Source of the DNA: Polynucleobacter sp. AM-25C3
GTDB taxonomy: Bacteria > Pseudomonadota > Gammaproteobacteria > Burkholderiales > Burkholderiaceae
Reading direction: 5' to 3'
Assembly: GCF_018882335.1 (NCBI RefSeq)
Contig: NZ_JACVOS010000006.1
Coordinates: forward strand, 1 to 64,000
Length of the DNA: 64,000 nucleotides
The translations under genes were made by a program, and so were the position numbers. This document shows, piece after piece, positions 29,731-39,224 of the stretch (position 1 is the stretch's first letter; each line of letters starts with the position of its first letter). The notes beneath the pieces are model-generated. The model did not search any database. It was not told the DNA's origin and was given only the letters and a program-made list of their open reading frames with translations.

Positions 29731-30479
29731 TATTCAGCTTTCCCTTCTTCAACAAACTCTTCTTCGCCTTCTTTAACGGCGGTCAAGATTTCTTGAACAG
29801 AGTTTGATTTACCTTCGAGGATTGCATCAGCAATGCCACGAGCGTAGAGAAGAACCGCTTTGCTGGAGTCATCGTTACCAGGGATGATGTAATCAACACC
29901 TTCTGGAGAGTGGTTGGTATCGACTACAGCGATAACTGGAATACCCAGCTTGTTCGCTTCGGTAATAGCAATCTTGTGATAACCAACATCCACTACGAAA
30001 ATCGCATCAGGAACGCCGTTCAAATCTTGAATACCGCCAAGCGCTTTTTGCAACTTGTCGAGATCACGATCATTAGTCAACGCTTCTTTCTTGGAAAGCT
30101 TTTCCCAATCGCCAGCTTCTTTAGCAGCTGCCATGTCCTTCAAACGCTTGAGGGAACCTTTAACAGTTTTAAAGTTGGTGAGCGTACCGCCCAACCAACG
30201 GCTGTCGATATAAGGCATACCAGCACGAGCAGCTTCTTCAGCAATGATCTCGCGTGATTGACGCTTTGTACCAACGAATAAAATAGTTCCACGATTAGCA
30301 GCAATTTGTTTTGCAAATTTCAGGGCATCCTGAAACATTGGCAATGTTTTTTCCAAATTGATAATGTGAATTTTGTTGCGATGGCCGAAAATGTAAGGGG
30401 CCATTCTTGGGGACCAGAAACGGGTTTGGTGACCAAAATGGCAACCGGCTTCCAGCATTTGACGCATAGTTACTGACAT
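29730..30479 (-). CDS. rpsB: 30S ribosomal protein S2
   Basis: S2 of the small ribosomal subunit, 249 residues. The signatures [20 protein letters not shown] at the start and '[20 protein letters not shown]' with '[20 protein letters not shown]' are intact. An acidic C-terminal tail ([14 protein letters not shown]) is present. It is the first gene of the rpsB-tsf unit, preceded by a leader of about 100 bases. Confidence 0.97.
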   Translation of the reverse strand: MSVTMRQMLEAGCHFGHQTRFWSPRMAPYIFGHRNKIHIINLEKTLPMFQDALKFAKQIAANRGTILFVGTKRQSREIIAEEAARAGMPYIDSRWLGGTLTNFKTVKGSLKRLKDMAAAKEAGDWEKLSKKEALTNDRDLDKLQKALGGIQDLNGVPDAIFVVDVGYHKIAITEANKLGIPVIAVVDTNHSPEGVDYIIPGNDDSSKAVLLYARGIADAILEGKSNSVQEILTAVKEGEEEFVEEGKAE

Positions 30480-30587
30480 AACTTCTCCTAAGGGTTAGTT
30501 TCTAAGATTGAGTCCTAGCTGCGCTAAAAAACGCCACCCTGGAAGGCTCAACCCGCGATTTCAGATCAAAATTGACCTGAGAACGAA

Positions 30588-30593
30588 ATTATA
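30588..30593 (-). promoter_or_regulatory. -10 box, probable rpsB promoter
   Basis: The minus strand reads TATAAT at 30593-30588 in a GCTATAATTTCG context. No good -35 is found at the usual spacing. It would give an rpsB leader of about 100 bases, long enough for S2 feedback control, which is known in other bacteria but not shown here. Confidence 0.45.
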
Positions 30594-30688
30594 GCTTAAA
30601 TATCAATGATCTAGCTAGCTCTAGCCCAGCATCAGACTGGGGGGTGAGGGGTAAAAGCACTCCTGAGAAGGCTTTAAAGGAGGGGATT

Positions 30689-30703
30689 GCCTAAATTTTA
30701 GGC
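30689..30703. promoter_or_regulatory. Palindrome upstream of map
   Basis: GCCTAAATTTTAGGC is a 15-base perfect palindrome (7-bp arms, one central base), flanked by GGGG and CCCC, 45 bases before the map start codon. It could be an operator or a hairpin in a leader. Confidence 0.4.
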
Positions 30704-30747
30704 ATTACACCCCTGTCAAAAACCGCCAAGTCGTTGATAATCAAGGC

Positions 30748-31584
30748 ATGAATAGTGTATTTACCGCCGAAAAAGACATCCAAGGGATGCGCGAAGCTGG
30801 CCGCTTAGCTAGTGAAGTTCTTGATCATGTAGCTCCACACGTCAAAGCAGGCGTCAGTACGGCTGAGTTGGACCGCATCTGCCACGAGTACATGCGCGAT
30901 GTCCAAAAGACCATTCCAGCCCCATTGAACTATCAGCCTCCAGGCTATCCACCCTTCCCGGCATCGATCTGCACTTCTGTGAATGATGTGATCTGCCATG
31001 GCATTCCTGGTGAAAAGATTTTAAAAACTGGCGATGTCGTAAATTTGGACATCACCGTCATCACCCCTCATGGCTACTACGGCGATACCAGCCGCATGTT
31101 CATGGTTGGCGAAGTTTCGGTATTGGCCAAGCGCCTGACTCAAATTACTTTTGAATGCTTGTGGCTTGGCATTGCTCAAGTCAAACCAGGGGCCTCACTA
31201 GGCGACATTGGTCATGTCATTCAAACCCATGCTGAAAATGCTGGATATTCAATCGTGCGTGAATATTGCGGTCATGGCATTGGGAAAGTATTCCATCAGG
31301 ATCCACAGATTCTTCACTATGGTCGTCCTGGCACTGGTGAAAAATTGAAAGAAGGTATGACCTTCACAATTGAGCCGATGATTAATGCTGGCAAACGAGA
31401 TATTCGTACGATGCCCGATCAATGGACCGTGAAGACTAAGGACCGCAGCCTCTCCGCGCAATGGGAGCACACCCTCTTGGTCACGGCAACTGGCGTAGAA
31501 GTATTGACTTGGTCAGAAGGAAGCAATCCGATCCCCGATTGCGTTAAAGGTCTTTCGTTTAGACCAAACCTGGCTAACGCCTAA
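30748..31584 (+). CDS. map: Methionine aminopeptidase, type I
   Basis: Map removes the initiator Met from nascent proteins. The 278-residue pita-bread enzyme has the metal ligands in NLDITV and GDTSRMF (two Asp), CGHGIGKVFH (His), TIEPMI (Glu) and QWEHTLLV (Glu). It is divergent from rpsB, a common arrangement, and is followed after 30 bases by glnD. The C-terminal 20 residues extend slightly past the core. Confidence 0.97.
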   Translation: MNSVFTAEKDIQGMREAGRLASEVLDHVAPHVKAGVSTAELDRICHEYMRDVQKTIPAPLNYQPPGYPPFPASICTSVNDVICHGIPGEKILKTGDVVNLDITVITPHGYYGDTSRMFMVGEVSVLAKRLTQITFECLWLGIAQVKPGASLGDIGHVIQTHAENAGYSIVREYCGHGIGKVFHQDPQILHYGRPGTGEKLKEGMTFTIEPMINAGKRDIRTMPDQWTVKTKDRSLSAQWEHTLLVTATGVEVLTWSEGSNPIPDCVKGLSFRPNLANA

Positions 31585-31614
31585 CCCTTAAGCACTTCAA
31601 TTACCTCAAGCGTA

Positions 31615-34218
31615 ATGGGTCACACTCTCGCAGGAAGTAATCCGATTGCAGATATCGCTAGTTTACGAGCTGCACGAGAATTGGCTTATGCGGATTTTCG
31701 TGAGAATCAAGTTGTTGGAAGACTAACTAAGCAACTGAGCAAGCTCAGTGATGAGTTACTCGTCAGCCTGTGGAATTCCTGTGAGCTTAAATCCGATGCT
31801 GCGCTAGTAGCGGTAGGCGGATTTGGCAGAGGTGCACTCTTCCCCTGCTCCGATATTGATATATTGATCTTGTTGCCAGCGGATAAACAATATTTTGAAG
31901 AAGTATTGGCTAGCAAGATTGAAAAGTTTGTGGCGCAATGCTGGGATACTGGCTTGGAGATTGGCTCCTCCGTGAGAACAGTCGCAGAGTGTATCTCCGA
32001 AGCCGAGCAAGATATTACGGTTCGAACATCCTTGCTTGAATCCCGACTCATCTGTGGCAAGAAAGCCCTCTTCAAAGAATTTGCTTCTGTTTATGAAGAG
32101 ACTTTAGATCCAAAGACATTCTTTCAGGCCAAGCTCGCTGAGCAAATTCAGCGGCACTATAAATATCAAGATACGCCCTACTCTCTAGAGCCTAACTGCA
32201 AAGAGAGTCCTGGTGGCTTACGTGACCTACAAGTAATCACATGGGTGAGTCAAGCAGCACACTTAGGCAGCACCTTTAAAGATCTCAACATTACAGGTCT
32301 CGTTACTCAACGAGAGCTAACTGAGCTTAATCGCAACCAACGTTTTTTAGAAACTTTGCGCGCTAACTTGCATCTACTAGCTAAGCGCAGACAAGATGTA
32401 TTGGTGTTTGACTTGCAAACACCCCTTGCTGCGGCCATGGGAATTAAAGAAGATTCCTCTAGGCTAGCAAGTGAAGCCATCATGCGTCGTTACTATTGGG
32501 CCGCCAAAGCGGTTAGTCAATTAAACGATGTGCTGCTACAAAATATTGAGGCCTTACTCTTTCCTCAAGAATCCAAAACAACTCACGCTATTGCCGGCGA
32601 GGGAAATGAAGGCTTCATTGAGCGTCAAGGCGTCTTGGATATCACCGATCCACAACTGTTTCAGAAACATCCTGAACAGATTCTGCGCACTTTCTTGGTT
32701 TTTGCGCAAACTGCCAACGTCAAAAGTCTTTCAGCCACCATCTTTAGAGCGCTGTATAACGCGCGCCAGAAGATGGATAGCCAATGGCGCAAAGATCCGG
32801 TTAATCGCGCACTCTTCATCCAAATACTGAAAGAACCTGAGGGCGTTAGTCGTGCATTTCAGCTCATGAATCGCTCTAGTGTGCTGGGTCGCTACATGCC
32901 CGCCTTCAGAAAAATTGTTGGCCAGATGCAGCATGACTTGTTTCACGTGTATACGGTTGATCAGCATATCTTGATGGTCCTGCGCAATGTTCGCCGCTTT
33001 ATGGTGGTTGAGCATACCCATGAATTTCCATTCTGCAGCAGCCTCATCGCCCATTTTGAAAAGCCTTGGTTGTTAGTCATTGCAGCACTCTTTCATGACA
33101 TTGCTAAAGGACGTGGTGGAGACCACTCTGAACTTGGCAAAGCAGACATGCGTAAATTTGCTAAGGATCACGGCTTAGATAAAGCAGATACCGAGCTTCT
33201 AGTTTGGTTAGTTGCAGAGCATCTCAACATGAGCCAAGTAGCTCAGAAGCAAGATATTACCGACCCAGAAGTAGTGCAAGCTTTTGCTAAAAAGGTGGGG
33301 GATGAACGCCATCTAACTGCACTCTACTTACTCACAGTTGCCGATGTCCGCGGTACCAGCCCCAAAGTATGGAATGCCTGGAAAGGTAAATTACTAGAGG
33401 ATCTATACCGCGTGACTCTGCGTGTATTGGGCGGTGCAAAACCAGATGCCTCATCTGAACTTGCACAGCATCAAGAAGAATCTCGTGCCCAGTTACGTCT
33501 TCATGGTATTGAAGATGCCGCCTACGATAATCTCTGGAAAAAATTGGATGTCGCATTTTTCTTGCGTCAGGATGCGGGAGATATTGCTTGGCTTACGCGC
33601 CATCTGTTTAATAAAGTGGATAGTGAGACTCCGGTAGTGAGAGCTCGCCTCTCCCCAGTTGGTGAGGGCCTACAAATTGCCGTCTATGTCAAGGACCAAG
33701 AAGATTTGTTTGCCAGAATTTGTGCCTACTTTGAACGTCACGGCTTCTCGATTTGGGATGCGCGCATTCATACGACAAAACATGGCTACGCTCTCGATAC
33801 CTTCCAAATCTCCGGCAGTAATTTAGTGGATGAAGGAGGAAGCTATCGCGACCTCATTCAGCTGGTGGAATATGAACTTACAGCAGCCCTGCAAAATAAT
33901 GGGCCTCTGCCATCGCCAAGTATGGGGCGCCTTTCAAGGCAATCACGTACCTTCCCGATTCAACCTCGAGTGCATATGACTCCAGATGAGCGTGGGCATT
34001 ACTATGCGCTATCCCTATCAGCAAGCGATCGTACCGGCCTACTCTATGCAATCTCCAGAGTATTGGCCAAGCATCAGGTCTCACTTCATACTGCCCGCAT
34101 CAACACATTGGGCGAGCGAGTGGAGGACGTATTCTTGTTGGATGCGGCTAACCTGAGCAAGAATCCCAAGTTACAGATCTTGCTAGAGACGGATTTACTA
34201 GAGGCGTTAGGGGCTTAA
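31615..34218 (+). CDS. glnD: Bifunctional uridylyltransferase/uridylyl-removing enzyme
   Basis: GlnD senses glutamine and uridylylates or deuridylylates PII, the top of the nitrogen control cascade leading to NtrB/NtrC. The 867-residue protein has the nucleotidyltransferase motif [17 protein letters not shown] (Gly68-Gly69, Asp80, Asp82), an HD hydrolase domain with [18 protein letters not shown] (about 495-513) and two C-terminal ACT domains (about 690-770 and 795-867). It lies downstream of map, as in many Proteobacteria. Confidence 0.97.
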   Translation: MGHTLAGSNPIADIASLRAARELAYADFRENQVVGRLTKQLSKLSDELLVSLWNSCELKSDAALVAVGGFGRGALFPCSDIDILILLPADKQYFEEVLASKIEKFVAQCWDTGLEIGSSVRTVAECISEAEQDITVRTSLLESRLICGKKALFKEFASVYEETLDPKTFFQAKLAEQIQRHYKYQDTPYSLEPNCKESPGGLRDLQVITWVSQAAHLGSTFKDLNITGLVTQRELTELNRNQRFLETLRANLHLLAKRRQDVLVFDLQTPLAAAMGIKEDSSRLASEAIMRRYYWAAKAVSQLNDVLLQNIEALLFPQESKTTHAIAGEGNEGFIERQGVLDITDPQLFQKHPEQILRTFLVFAQTANVKSLSATIFRALYNARQKMDSQWRKDPVNRALFIQILKEPEGVSRAFQLMNRSSVLGRYMPAFRKIVGQMQHDLFHVYTVDQHILMVLRNVRRFMVVEHTHEFPFCSSLIAHFEKPWLLVIAALFHDIAKGRGGDHSELGKADMRKFAKDHGLDKADTELLVWLVAEHLNMSQVAQKQDITDPEVVQAFAKKVGDERHLTALYLLTVADVRGTSPKVWNAWKGKLLEDLYRVTLRVLGGAKPDASSELAQHQEESRAQLRLHGIEDAAYDNLWKKLDVAFFLRQDAGDIAWLTRHLFNKVDSETPVVRARLSPVGEGLQIAVYVKDQEDLFARICAYFERHGFSIWDARIHTTKHGYALDTFQISGSNLVDEGGSYRDLIQLVEYELTAALQNNGPLPSPSMGRLSRQSRTFPIQPRVHMTPDERGHYYALSLSASDRTGLLYAISRVLAKHQVSLHTARINTLGERVEDVFLLDAANLSKNPKLQILLETDLLEALGA

Positions 34219-34251
34219 TGCCATTGGCCACTCTTTATTTTTTGAAATAAG

Positions 34252-35772
34252 CTAAACCCTCCAGGCAAGCTTATTCTGAATAAGTTTTTTGACGCTTTTC
34301 TCGCATAAAGAACGAACGCGCTGGCGCTCAGCCTTAAGCCAGCCTAGAGCAAACAACAACGTTGGATCACCCTTAGTCAAGCTTTCAATTCGACTAATGG
34401 ATACACAAATATCATTAAACAATCCGAAATGATCCAGCGTAATTGATATTGATTTAAAGAATTCACGATAGTACTTTTTATTGCAATAGTCTTTATAAAA
34501 TTCAAGTGAGTAACGCATGAATTTCATCTTTTTTCGTAAGGTATGAATTGCTTCATCCTCTAATACTGAAAATCGCGGCACCTGTGTAGCGATAAAACTA
34601 AAAGTGCTGTCGAGTAATTTAACTGCCGTCTTTTTAATAGCGCCTGAACTCTCTTTGGTATTTTTTTCTTCCAGCGGATCGACAAGCGCAGGAATTTCAA
34701 GAGACATTATCTCAATCAATAGAAGCTGGAAGTCTTTATTTCTAGTGATATGGGAAGGGTTTGGCAAATCCCGAATGGCGCCCAGCTTAATCTCTGGCCC
34801 ACCTAGAGATTGGAGGATGGGATTCAAGACACCAGTAAGGTAATCGCTATCCCGATATTCGCCAAGCGCATCAAAAGTTTTTTTGAAAACCTCCAAGCCT
34901 GCTTCACCAACGCAAACATCATGTCTTGCTAAATACTTAAACAACACTTTGAGACGCCTCAGACCTACCCGTAACTGGTGAAGATATTCAGAAGGATTGA
35001 CGGATTCAGAATTTAGAACACTTTGATTTGGTAGAACCTGACTCAAGCAGGAGTGAATCAACAAGTTTATCGTTGACCTATCACTTTTAATATTCCTAAG
35101 GGATATAGACTTAGCTCGAACTGGGGGGCTCGCTTGAAGGCTACGCGCCAACAAAAAACCGCGCTCAGATTTGCTTTGCGTATCGATGTAAGCCCCGTAT
35201 CTCTTGATAATATTTTGCGCATGCAGAAGAAGGCCGCTTGAGGGCCCCGCTTTTAGCTCAATTTCTAGCTCTTGAACAACAGTCTTACTTGCTCCAGTAG
35301 ACTGATTCGACTGAATAAACCCCAAATCCAATGCATATTCAATCAAGCCAGAGCGGGTTTTTACCAAAGCTTTTCGACGCCATATATCCGTCTGATAGGA
35401 GGCCTGTAAATCCTTAGCTTGTAATTTCGGGAGGCATTTCTTTAAAGCGTTTCCTGCCTCGTGGTCTTGGTGAAGCTCAATATCCCAATTAGGAATCGCA
35501 CTGCCAGACACGCTCAAGGTAACGTTATGTTCAAGTCGCTCAAGTAGATTGGGGGTAGAAACCTTTAAGGTTTGAATCCATTGCCTACCCTCTTTTCGCA
35601 AGCGAAAGGCAATGCCTGACTGAGTAAGCAAAAAATCAGGGGTATCAATGTAAATAGCCTGTAAATGTTGTCTGCGAATACCCCCTTTCGAGACAATAAA
35701 CTTTTCAATAGCCTCAAGCTTATCCTCTGTAAAGAGAAACTTCATTTCGAATTCGCTACTGTTAGTGGGCAT
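34252..35772 (-). CDS. CYTH and CHAD domain protein
   Basis: This 506-residue protein has an N-terminal CYTH domain (about 1-205) with the EFEMKF form of the ExExK signature, 'AIYIDTPDFLLTQSGIAFRL' and 'KVSTPNLLERLEHN'. The C-terminal CHAD region (about 230-500) is a helical bundle with conserved His and basic residues (EYLHQLRVGLRRLKVLF, HTLRKKMKFMRYSLEF). CYTH domains hydrolyse triphosphates, and CHAD domains bind inorganic polyphosphate and target proteins to polyphosphate granules in Ralstonia. An inorganic triphosphatase or polyphosphate-associated role is inferred. It is convergent with glnD and 47 bases from the SixA-like gene, a common partnership. Confidence 0.9.
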   Translation of the reverse strand: MPTNSSEFEMKFLFTEDKLEAIEKFIVSKGGIRRQHLQAIYIDTPDFLLTQSGIAFRLRKEGRQWIQTLKVSTPNLLERLEHNVTLSVSGSAIPNWDIELHQDHEAGNALKKCLPKLQAKDLQASYQTDIWRRKALVKTRSGLIEYALDLGFIQSNQSTGASKTVVQELEIELKAGPSSGLLLHAQNIIKRYGAYIDTQSKSERGFLLARSLQASPPVRAKSISLRNIKSDRSTINLLIHSCLSQVLPNQSVLNSESVNPSEYLHQLRVGLRRLKVLFKYLARHDVCVGEAGLEVFKKTFDALGEYRDSDYLTGVLNPILQSLGGPEIKLGAIRDLPNPSHITRNKDFQLLLIEIMSLEIPALVDPLEEKNTKESSGAIKKTAVKLLDSTFSFIATQVPRFSVLEDEAIHTLRKKMKFMRYSLEFYKDYCNKKYYREFFKSISITLDHFGLFNDICVSISRIESLTKGDPTLLFALGWLKAERQRVRSLCEKSVKKLIQNKLAWRV

Positions 35773-35819
35773 TATTTAATAAATAAGATGTAAGGAGGAC
35801 TGGAGGTGAGGGAAGCTGC

Positions 35820-36302
35820 TTAATTTAAAAAATTAAATTTTGATGCTCTCTCCGTCAATATATGATGCCACTCTTTAAAATCAAATGAAAACTTAATTAA
35901 AGAACATGTCGACAATGAGATGGGCTCACCCGCTATTAAAGATGCCAAACTCATTAATCCAGGATTGTGTCCAACGACCATTAGCTTGTCGATCTTTTTC
36001 GAAACCGAAGAAATTACTTTTAATAAGTTCATCGCTTCAGCAGCATATAGTGAATCGTTAACCACTAAATGTGCATGCGAGATTTTTAATCCCTTTGCAA
36101 TAATTTGAGCTGTAGAAATAGTACGAACAGCTGGGCTAGTAATAATTAATTCAAAATCAAGATCTTTTTTTGATAACTTATTAGCCAGCTTACCAACATC
36201 TTTAACCCCTTTTTCAGACAAGGGCCTATCTTTATCTGCAATCAGAATTCCTCCAGCAGCTGCTTTGGCGTGACGCAATAGGAATAGTGATTTTGAGCCC
36301 AT
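35820..36302 (-). CDS. SixA-like histidine phosphatase
   Basis: A 160-residue member of the histidine phosphatase superfamily. The RHG-type motif is LLRHAKAA (His11 nucleophile from ATG 36302), with 'RPLSEKGVKDV', the second Arg in ITSPAVRTISTAQII and the catalytic His in VVGHNPGLMSL. SixA proteins dephosphorylate phosphohistidines in signalling or PTS-Ntr proteins. A TTG seven codons upstream is possible but less likely. It is paired with the CYTH-CHAD gene. Codon use is more AT-rich than the core genes on either side. Confidence 0.88.
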   Translation of the reverse strand: MGSKSLFLLRHAKAAAGGILIADKDRPLSEKGVKDVGKLANKLSKKDLDFELIITSPAVRTISTAQIIAKGLKISHAHLVVNDSLYAAEAMNLLKVISSVSKKIDKLMVVGHNPGLMSLASLIAGEPISLSTCSLIKFSFDFKEWHHILTERASKFNFLN

Positions 36303-36377
36303 TGAATTATGTAATTTGCTCAATATGCGGTTGATACACCAAGTCTTTAAGGTGCGTCAGGAGATATTGGGCTTATC

Positions 36378-36554
36378 TTATTTATCTTTCTTTTCTTTAC
36401 CCAATTTATCCAACTTGCCATTTCCATAGGTGCACCAATATCGAATATCGTCACCTAAATTATCTATCTCTTTTCTAGATAACTCTCTGTATTCCATTAG
36501 ATCGAGCATCCCAGTTTTTCTAAGCTTCTTTAGGATATCGTTATATAAACTCAT
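36378..36554 (-). CDS. Small basic orphan protein (58 aa)
   Basis: This 58-codon frame starts at ATG 36554, overlapping the ackA TGA stop as ATGA, so it is probably translated by coupling. The protein begins MSLYNDILKKLRKTGMLDLM and ends in the Lys-rich KLDKLGKEKKDK, with a central Glu/Arg helix and the segment DIRYWCTYGNGK. I do not recognise a family. The tight overlap, the lack of in-frame interruption and the operon position support it as a gene. Confidence 0.6.
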   Translation of the reverse strand: MSLYNDILKKLRKTGMLDLMEYRELSRKEIDNLGDDIRYWCTYGNGKLDKLGKEKKDK

Positions 36555-37783
36555 ACATTACTCGCTTTATTTTTGACGGTTGTATTATTACTTAATTCAA
36601 GTGTATGCCTAGCAATTATGCGCTCTTCATCCGTATGGATCTTTAAACATAAGACCCTTGAAGCATCCGATGAAATATTCACTTCACCATTTAGATTTCT
36701 ATCCTCATCTAAATCAATTCCAATCCAAGCCATCTCCCTTAAAATTCTTCCGCGAATAGCGGCAGAATTCTCACCAATACCGCCAGTAAAGACAACCACA
36801 TCCAAGCCGGCCATCAGCGCAGTTAATGCACCAATCTCTCGCTTAACTTCTTTAACGTAATAATCAATGGCTTCTTTTGCCTCAGGAAGATCAGACTCTT
36901 CTAGGGTGCGCATATCATTTGAAAGGCCGCCAGATAGACCTTTTAAGCCGGACTCTTGATACAAAATTTGTGCAATTTGTCCAGCATCCATACCTTCATG
37001 CTGCATCATGTAAAGCAACACACCAGGGTCGATTTCACCGCAACGCGTACCCATTGGCAGCCCATCTAAAGACGAAAATCCCATGGTGGATGCAATTGAG
37101 TGGCCATTATTTAACGCTGTCATAGATGCGCCATTACCCAAGTGCGCAATAATCACTTTCTTAAGAGCTTCCTTTGGATACATCTGAAGTAGGCGATCGG
37201 AAATATATTCATATGAGAGCCCGTGAAATCCATATCGACAGACCCCTTTTTCATAAAAATATCGCGGAATCGCATAGCAATCATCCACAAATGAATGGGT
37301 GCGATGAAAGGCAGTATCAAAACAGGCTATTTGTGGTATTCCACCAAAACTTTCTTGTGCCGCTCTGATACCCGCAAGATTATGGGGCTCATGTAAAGGC
37401 GCAAGAATCATCAGTGCGTCTAGCTCCTCCATCACCTCATCGCTAATTAAAGTAGGCGCGCTATATTTCTGGCCCCCATGAACAACGCGATGCCCTACCG
37501 CAACCACTTCAATATCTTTTGCGAATTGATGCAACCAGTCAATCAAGAAAGATAGCGCCTCACGATGATTCTGGGGTCGAGATGCACTTGGCCAGGCAAT
37601 GGTTTCTTCAGTGCTTTTTGATGCTAACTTCACTTTAAAGCGAACCTCGCCACCAATACCATCAATCTGACCGGCAATAATTTGGTTAAGTTGGGGAACT
37701 AAGAATAAGGAGAACTTAATGGATGAAGAGCCAGCATTGATAGTGAGAATAGCTTGACCATGTAAACCTGTTTGCATATCCAT
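36551..37783 (-). CDS. ackA: Acetate kinase (acetate/propionate kinase family)
   Basis: AckA makes ATP and acetate from acetyl phosphate. The 410-residue protein has the signature TINAGSSSIKFSLF near the start, 'CFDTAFHRTH', 'VIIAHLGNGASMTALN' and 'VVFTGGIGENSA'. It follows the MaoC-Pta fusion gene by 11 bases, so acetyl-CoA can be converted through acetyl-P to acetate with ATP gain. The length is a little longer than the usual 400 because of the C-terminal tail. Confidence 0.95.
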   Translation of the reverse strand: MDMQTGLHGQAILTINAGSSSIKFSLFLVPQLNQIIAGQIDGIGGEVRFKVKLASKSTEETIAWPSASRPQNHREALSFLIDWLHQFAKDIEVVAVGHRVVHGGQKYSAPTLISDEVMEELDALMILAPLHEPHNLAGIRAAQESFGGIPQIACFDTAFHRTHSFVDDCYAIPRYFYEKGVCRYGFHGLSYEYISDRLLQMYPKEALKKVIIAHLGNGASMTALNNGHSIASTMGFSSLDGLPMGTRCGEIDPGVLLYMMQHEGMDAGQIAQILYQESGLKGLSGGLSNDMRTLEESDLPEAKEAIDYYVKEVKREIGALTALMAGLDVVVFTGGIGENSAAIRGRILREMAWIGIDLDEDRNLNGEVNISSDASRVLCLKIHTDEERIIARHTLELSNNTTVKNKASNV

Positions 37784-37794
37784 GATGAAAAACC

Positions 37795-39222
37795 TTAGGT
37801 CTTGGTATTGCTTAAACTAAAACTTGAATATCCATTTTGCTGAAACGCATGAAATAGTTGCGCCAAAGCACAAGAAGCCAATCTAGCGCGTTCATTATCA
37901 GCACGACTAGTCAACATGATTGGTACTTGCGCACCCAAAACTAGACCAGCTGGCTGCGCATGCGAAATAAAAGTCAGCTGTTTGGCCAACATATTTCCAG
38001 CCTCTAGGTTGGGAACGACCAATATTTGCGCCTTTCCTGCTACTGGAGAGGTTAGGTGTTTTGTTTTAGCTGCACCAACATCAATCGCATTGTCCATCGC
38101 CAAAGGTCCATCAACCAAGCCACCAGTAATCTGACCGCGATCGGCCATTTTGGCAAGAATTGCAGCATCCATTGAGGATGGAATATTAAAGCTGACGGTT
38201 TCAACAGCAGAAAGAACTGCTACATAGGGCAATGTAATGCCGCAAGCCCTTGCCAGATCAATCGCATTTTGGATGATGTCCACTTTCGTAGGCAGGTCTG
38301 GAGCAATATTAATAGCAGCATCCGTAATAAATAGTGGCTGCTCTAAGCTCGCTACATTTAACACAAACACATGGGAGATGCGTCTTAGGGTTCTTAAGCC
38401 CCCCTCCTTTTTTACCACCTGGGAGAGCAGCACATCTGAGTGGAGATTACCCTTCATGATGGCTGTTACTTTTCGCTGATGCACCAACTCCACTGCTTTA
38501 GCAGCCGCTTGCTTATGATCGGCAATATCAATCAGTTCTATACCAGAGAGATCTAATTGCGCTTCTTCGGCCGCACTTTGAATTTCTTTTCGCGATCCTA
38601 TCAAAACCGGTTTAATTAAACCCTCTGTCATTGCTAAAAATGCTCCCGCTAACGACATGGCGTCATCAGGGCAAACAACTGCTGTAGGCATCGGCTCCAG
38701 TTTTTTAGCCTCAGCAATGAGTCGATCGAAATGATCGTGCTCATCCATGAGTAAACCTGGCAAATCATTAGGTCCTAGGTAGATATTCTCCAATGGGGCG
38801 TCAACAATGGCTGTACCAGATGCTATACAGACTCCATTACTATCTGAAACGGTAGTATGAAAAACAGCACTCGGGCTTTCCCACTTCTCGGTAAGGGTCA
38901 CGGTGATTTTCAAAAGATCGCCAACGTGCGCTCTACCCATAAACTCAAAATTCTGCGAACGGTATAGAGTTCCCGGTCCCGGAAGAATATTGCCCAACAC
39001 GCTTGAGATGAGGGATCCAAGCCAGATGGATGGCGCAACTACTGAAGTGCTTCCTTCATTTTGCACATCAAGATGGGGGATATTTAGAGGATTCATATTG
39101 CCTGATGCATGGGCAAAAAGAAATAAGTCCCGAGCAGTAACGCGCTTCTCAATAGAGGCTTTATCCCCTACTTTCAGCTCATCCCAGGTCCGATTCTTCA
39201 ATCCATTCACAGGCGCATTCAT
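37795..39222 (-). CDS. MaoC-like/phosphate acetyltransferase fusion
   Basis: This 475-residue fusion has an N-terminal MaoC-type hot-dog domain (about 1-150, FLFAHASGNMNPLNIPHLDV) and a C-terminal PTA_PTB domain (about 165-475, KPVLIGSRKEIQSAA to ALVLG-type end; 'GGLVDGPLAMDNAIDVGAA' is diagnostic). Such proteins are annotated as bifunctional enoyl-CoA hydratase/phosphate acetyltransferase. The second half would exchange CoA for phosphate on acetyl- or butyryl-CoA; the hydratase half could supply R-3-hydroxyacyl-CoA. The 3' neighbour is ackA; upstream is the DUF3141 gene at 2 bases. Confidence 0.92.
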   Translation of the reverse strand: MNAPVNGLKNRTWDELKVGDKASIEKRVTARDLFLFAHASGNMNPLNIPHLDVQNEGSTSVVAPSIWLGSLISSVLGNILPGPGTLYRSQNFEFMGRAHVGDLLKITVTLTEKWESPSAVFHTTVSDSNGVCIASGTAIVDAPLENIYLGPNDLPGLLMDEHDHFDRLIAEAKKLEPMPTAVVCPDDAMSLAGAFLAMTEGLIKPVLIGSRKEIQSAAEEAQLDLSGIELIDIADHKQAAAKAVELVHQRKVTAIMKGNLHSDVLLSQVVKKEGGLRTLRRISHVFVLNVASLEQPLFITDAAINIAPDLPTKVDIIQNAIDLARACGITLPYVAVLSAVETVSFNIPSSMDAAILAKMADRGQITGGLVDGPLAMDNAIDVGAAKTKHLTSPVAGKAQILVVPNLEAGNMLAKQLTFISHAQPAGLVLGAQVPIMLTSRADNERARLASCALAQLFHAFQQNGYSSFSLSNTKT

Positions 39223-39224
39223 GA

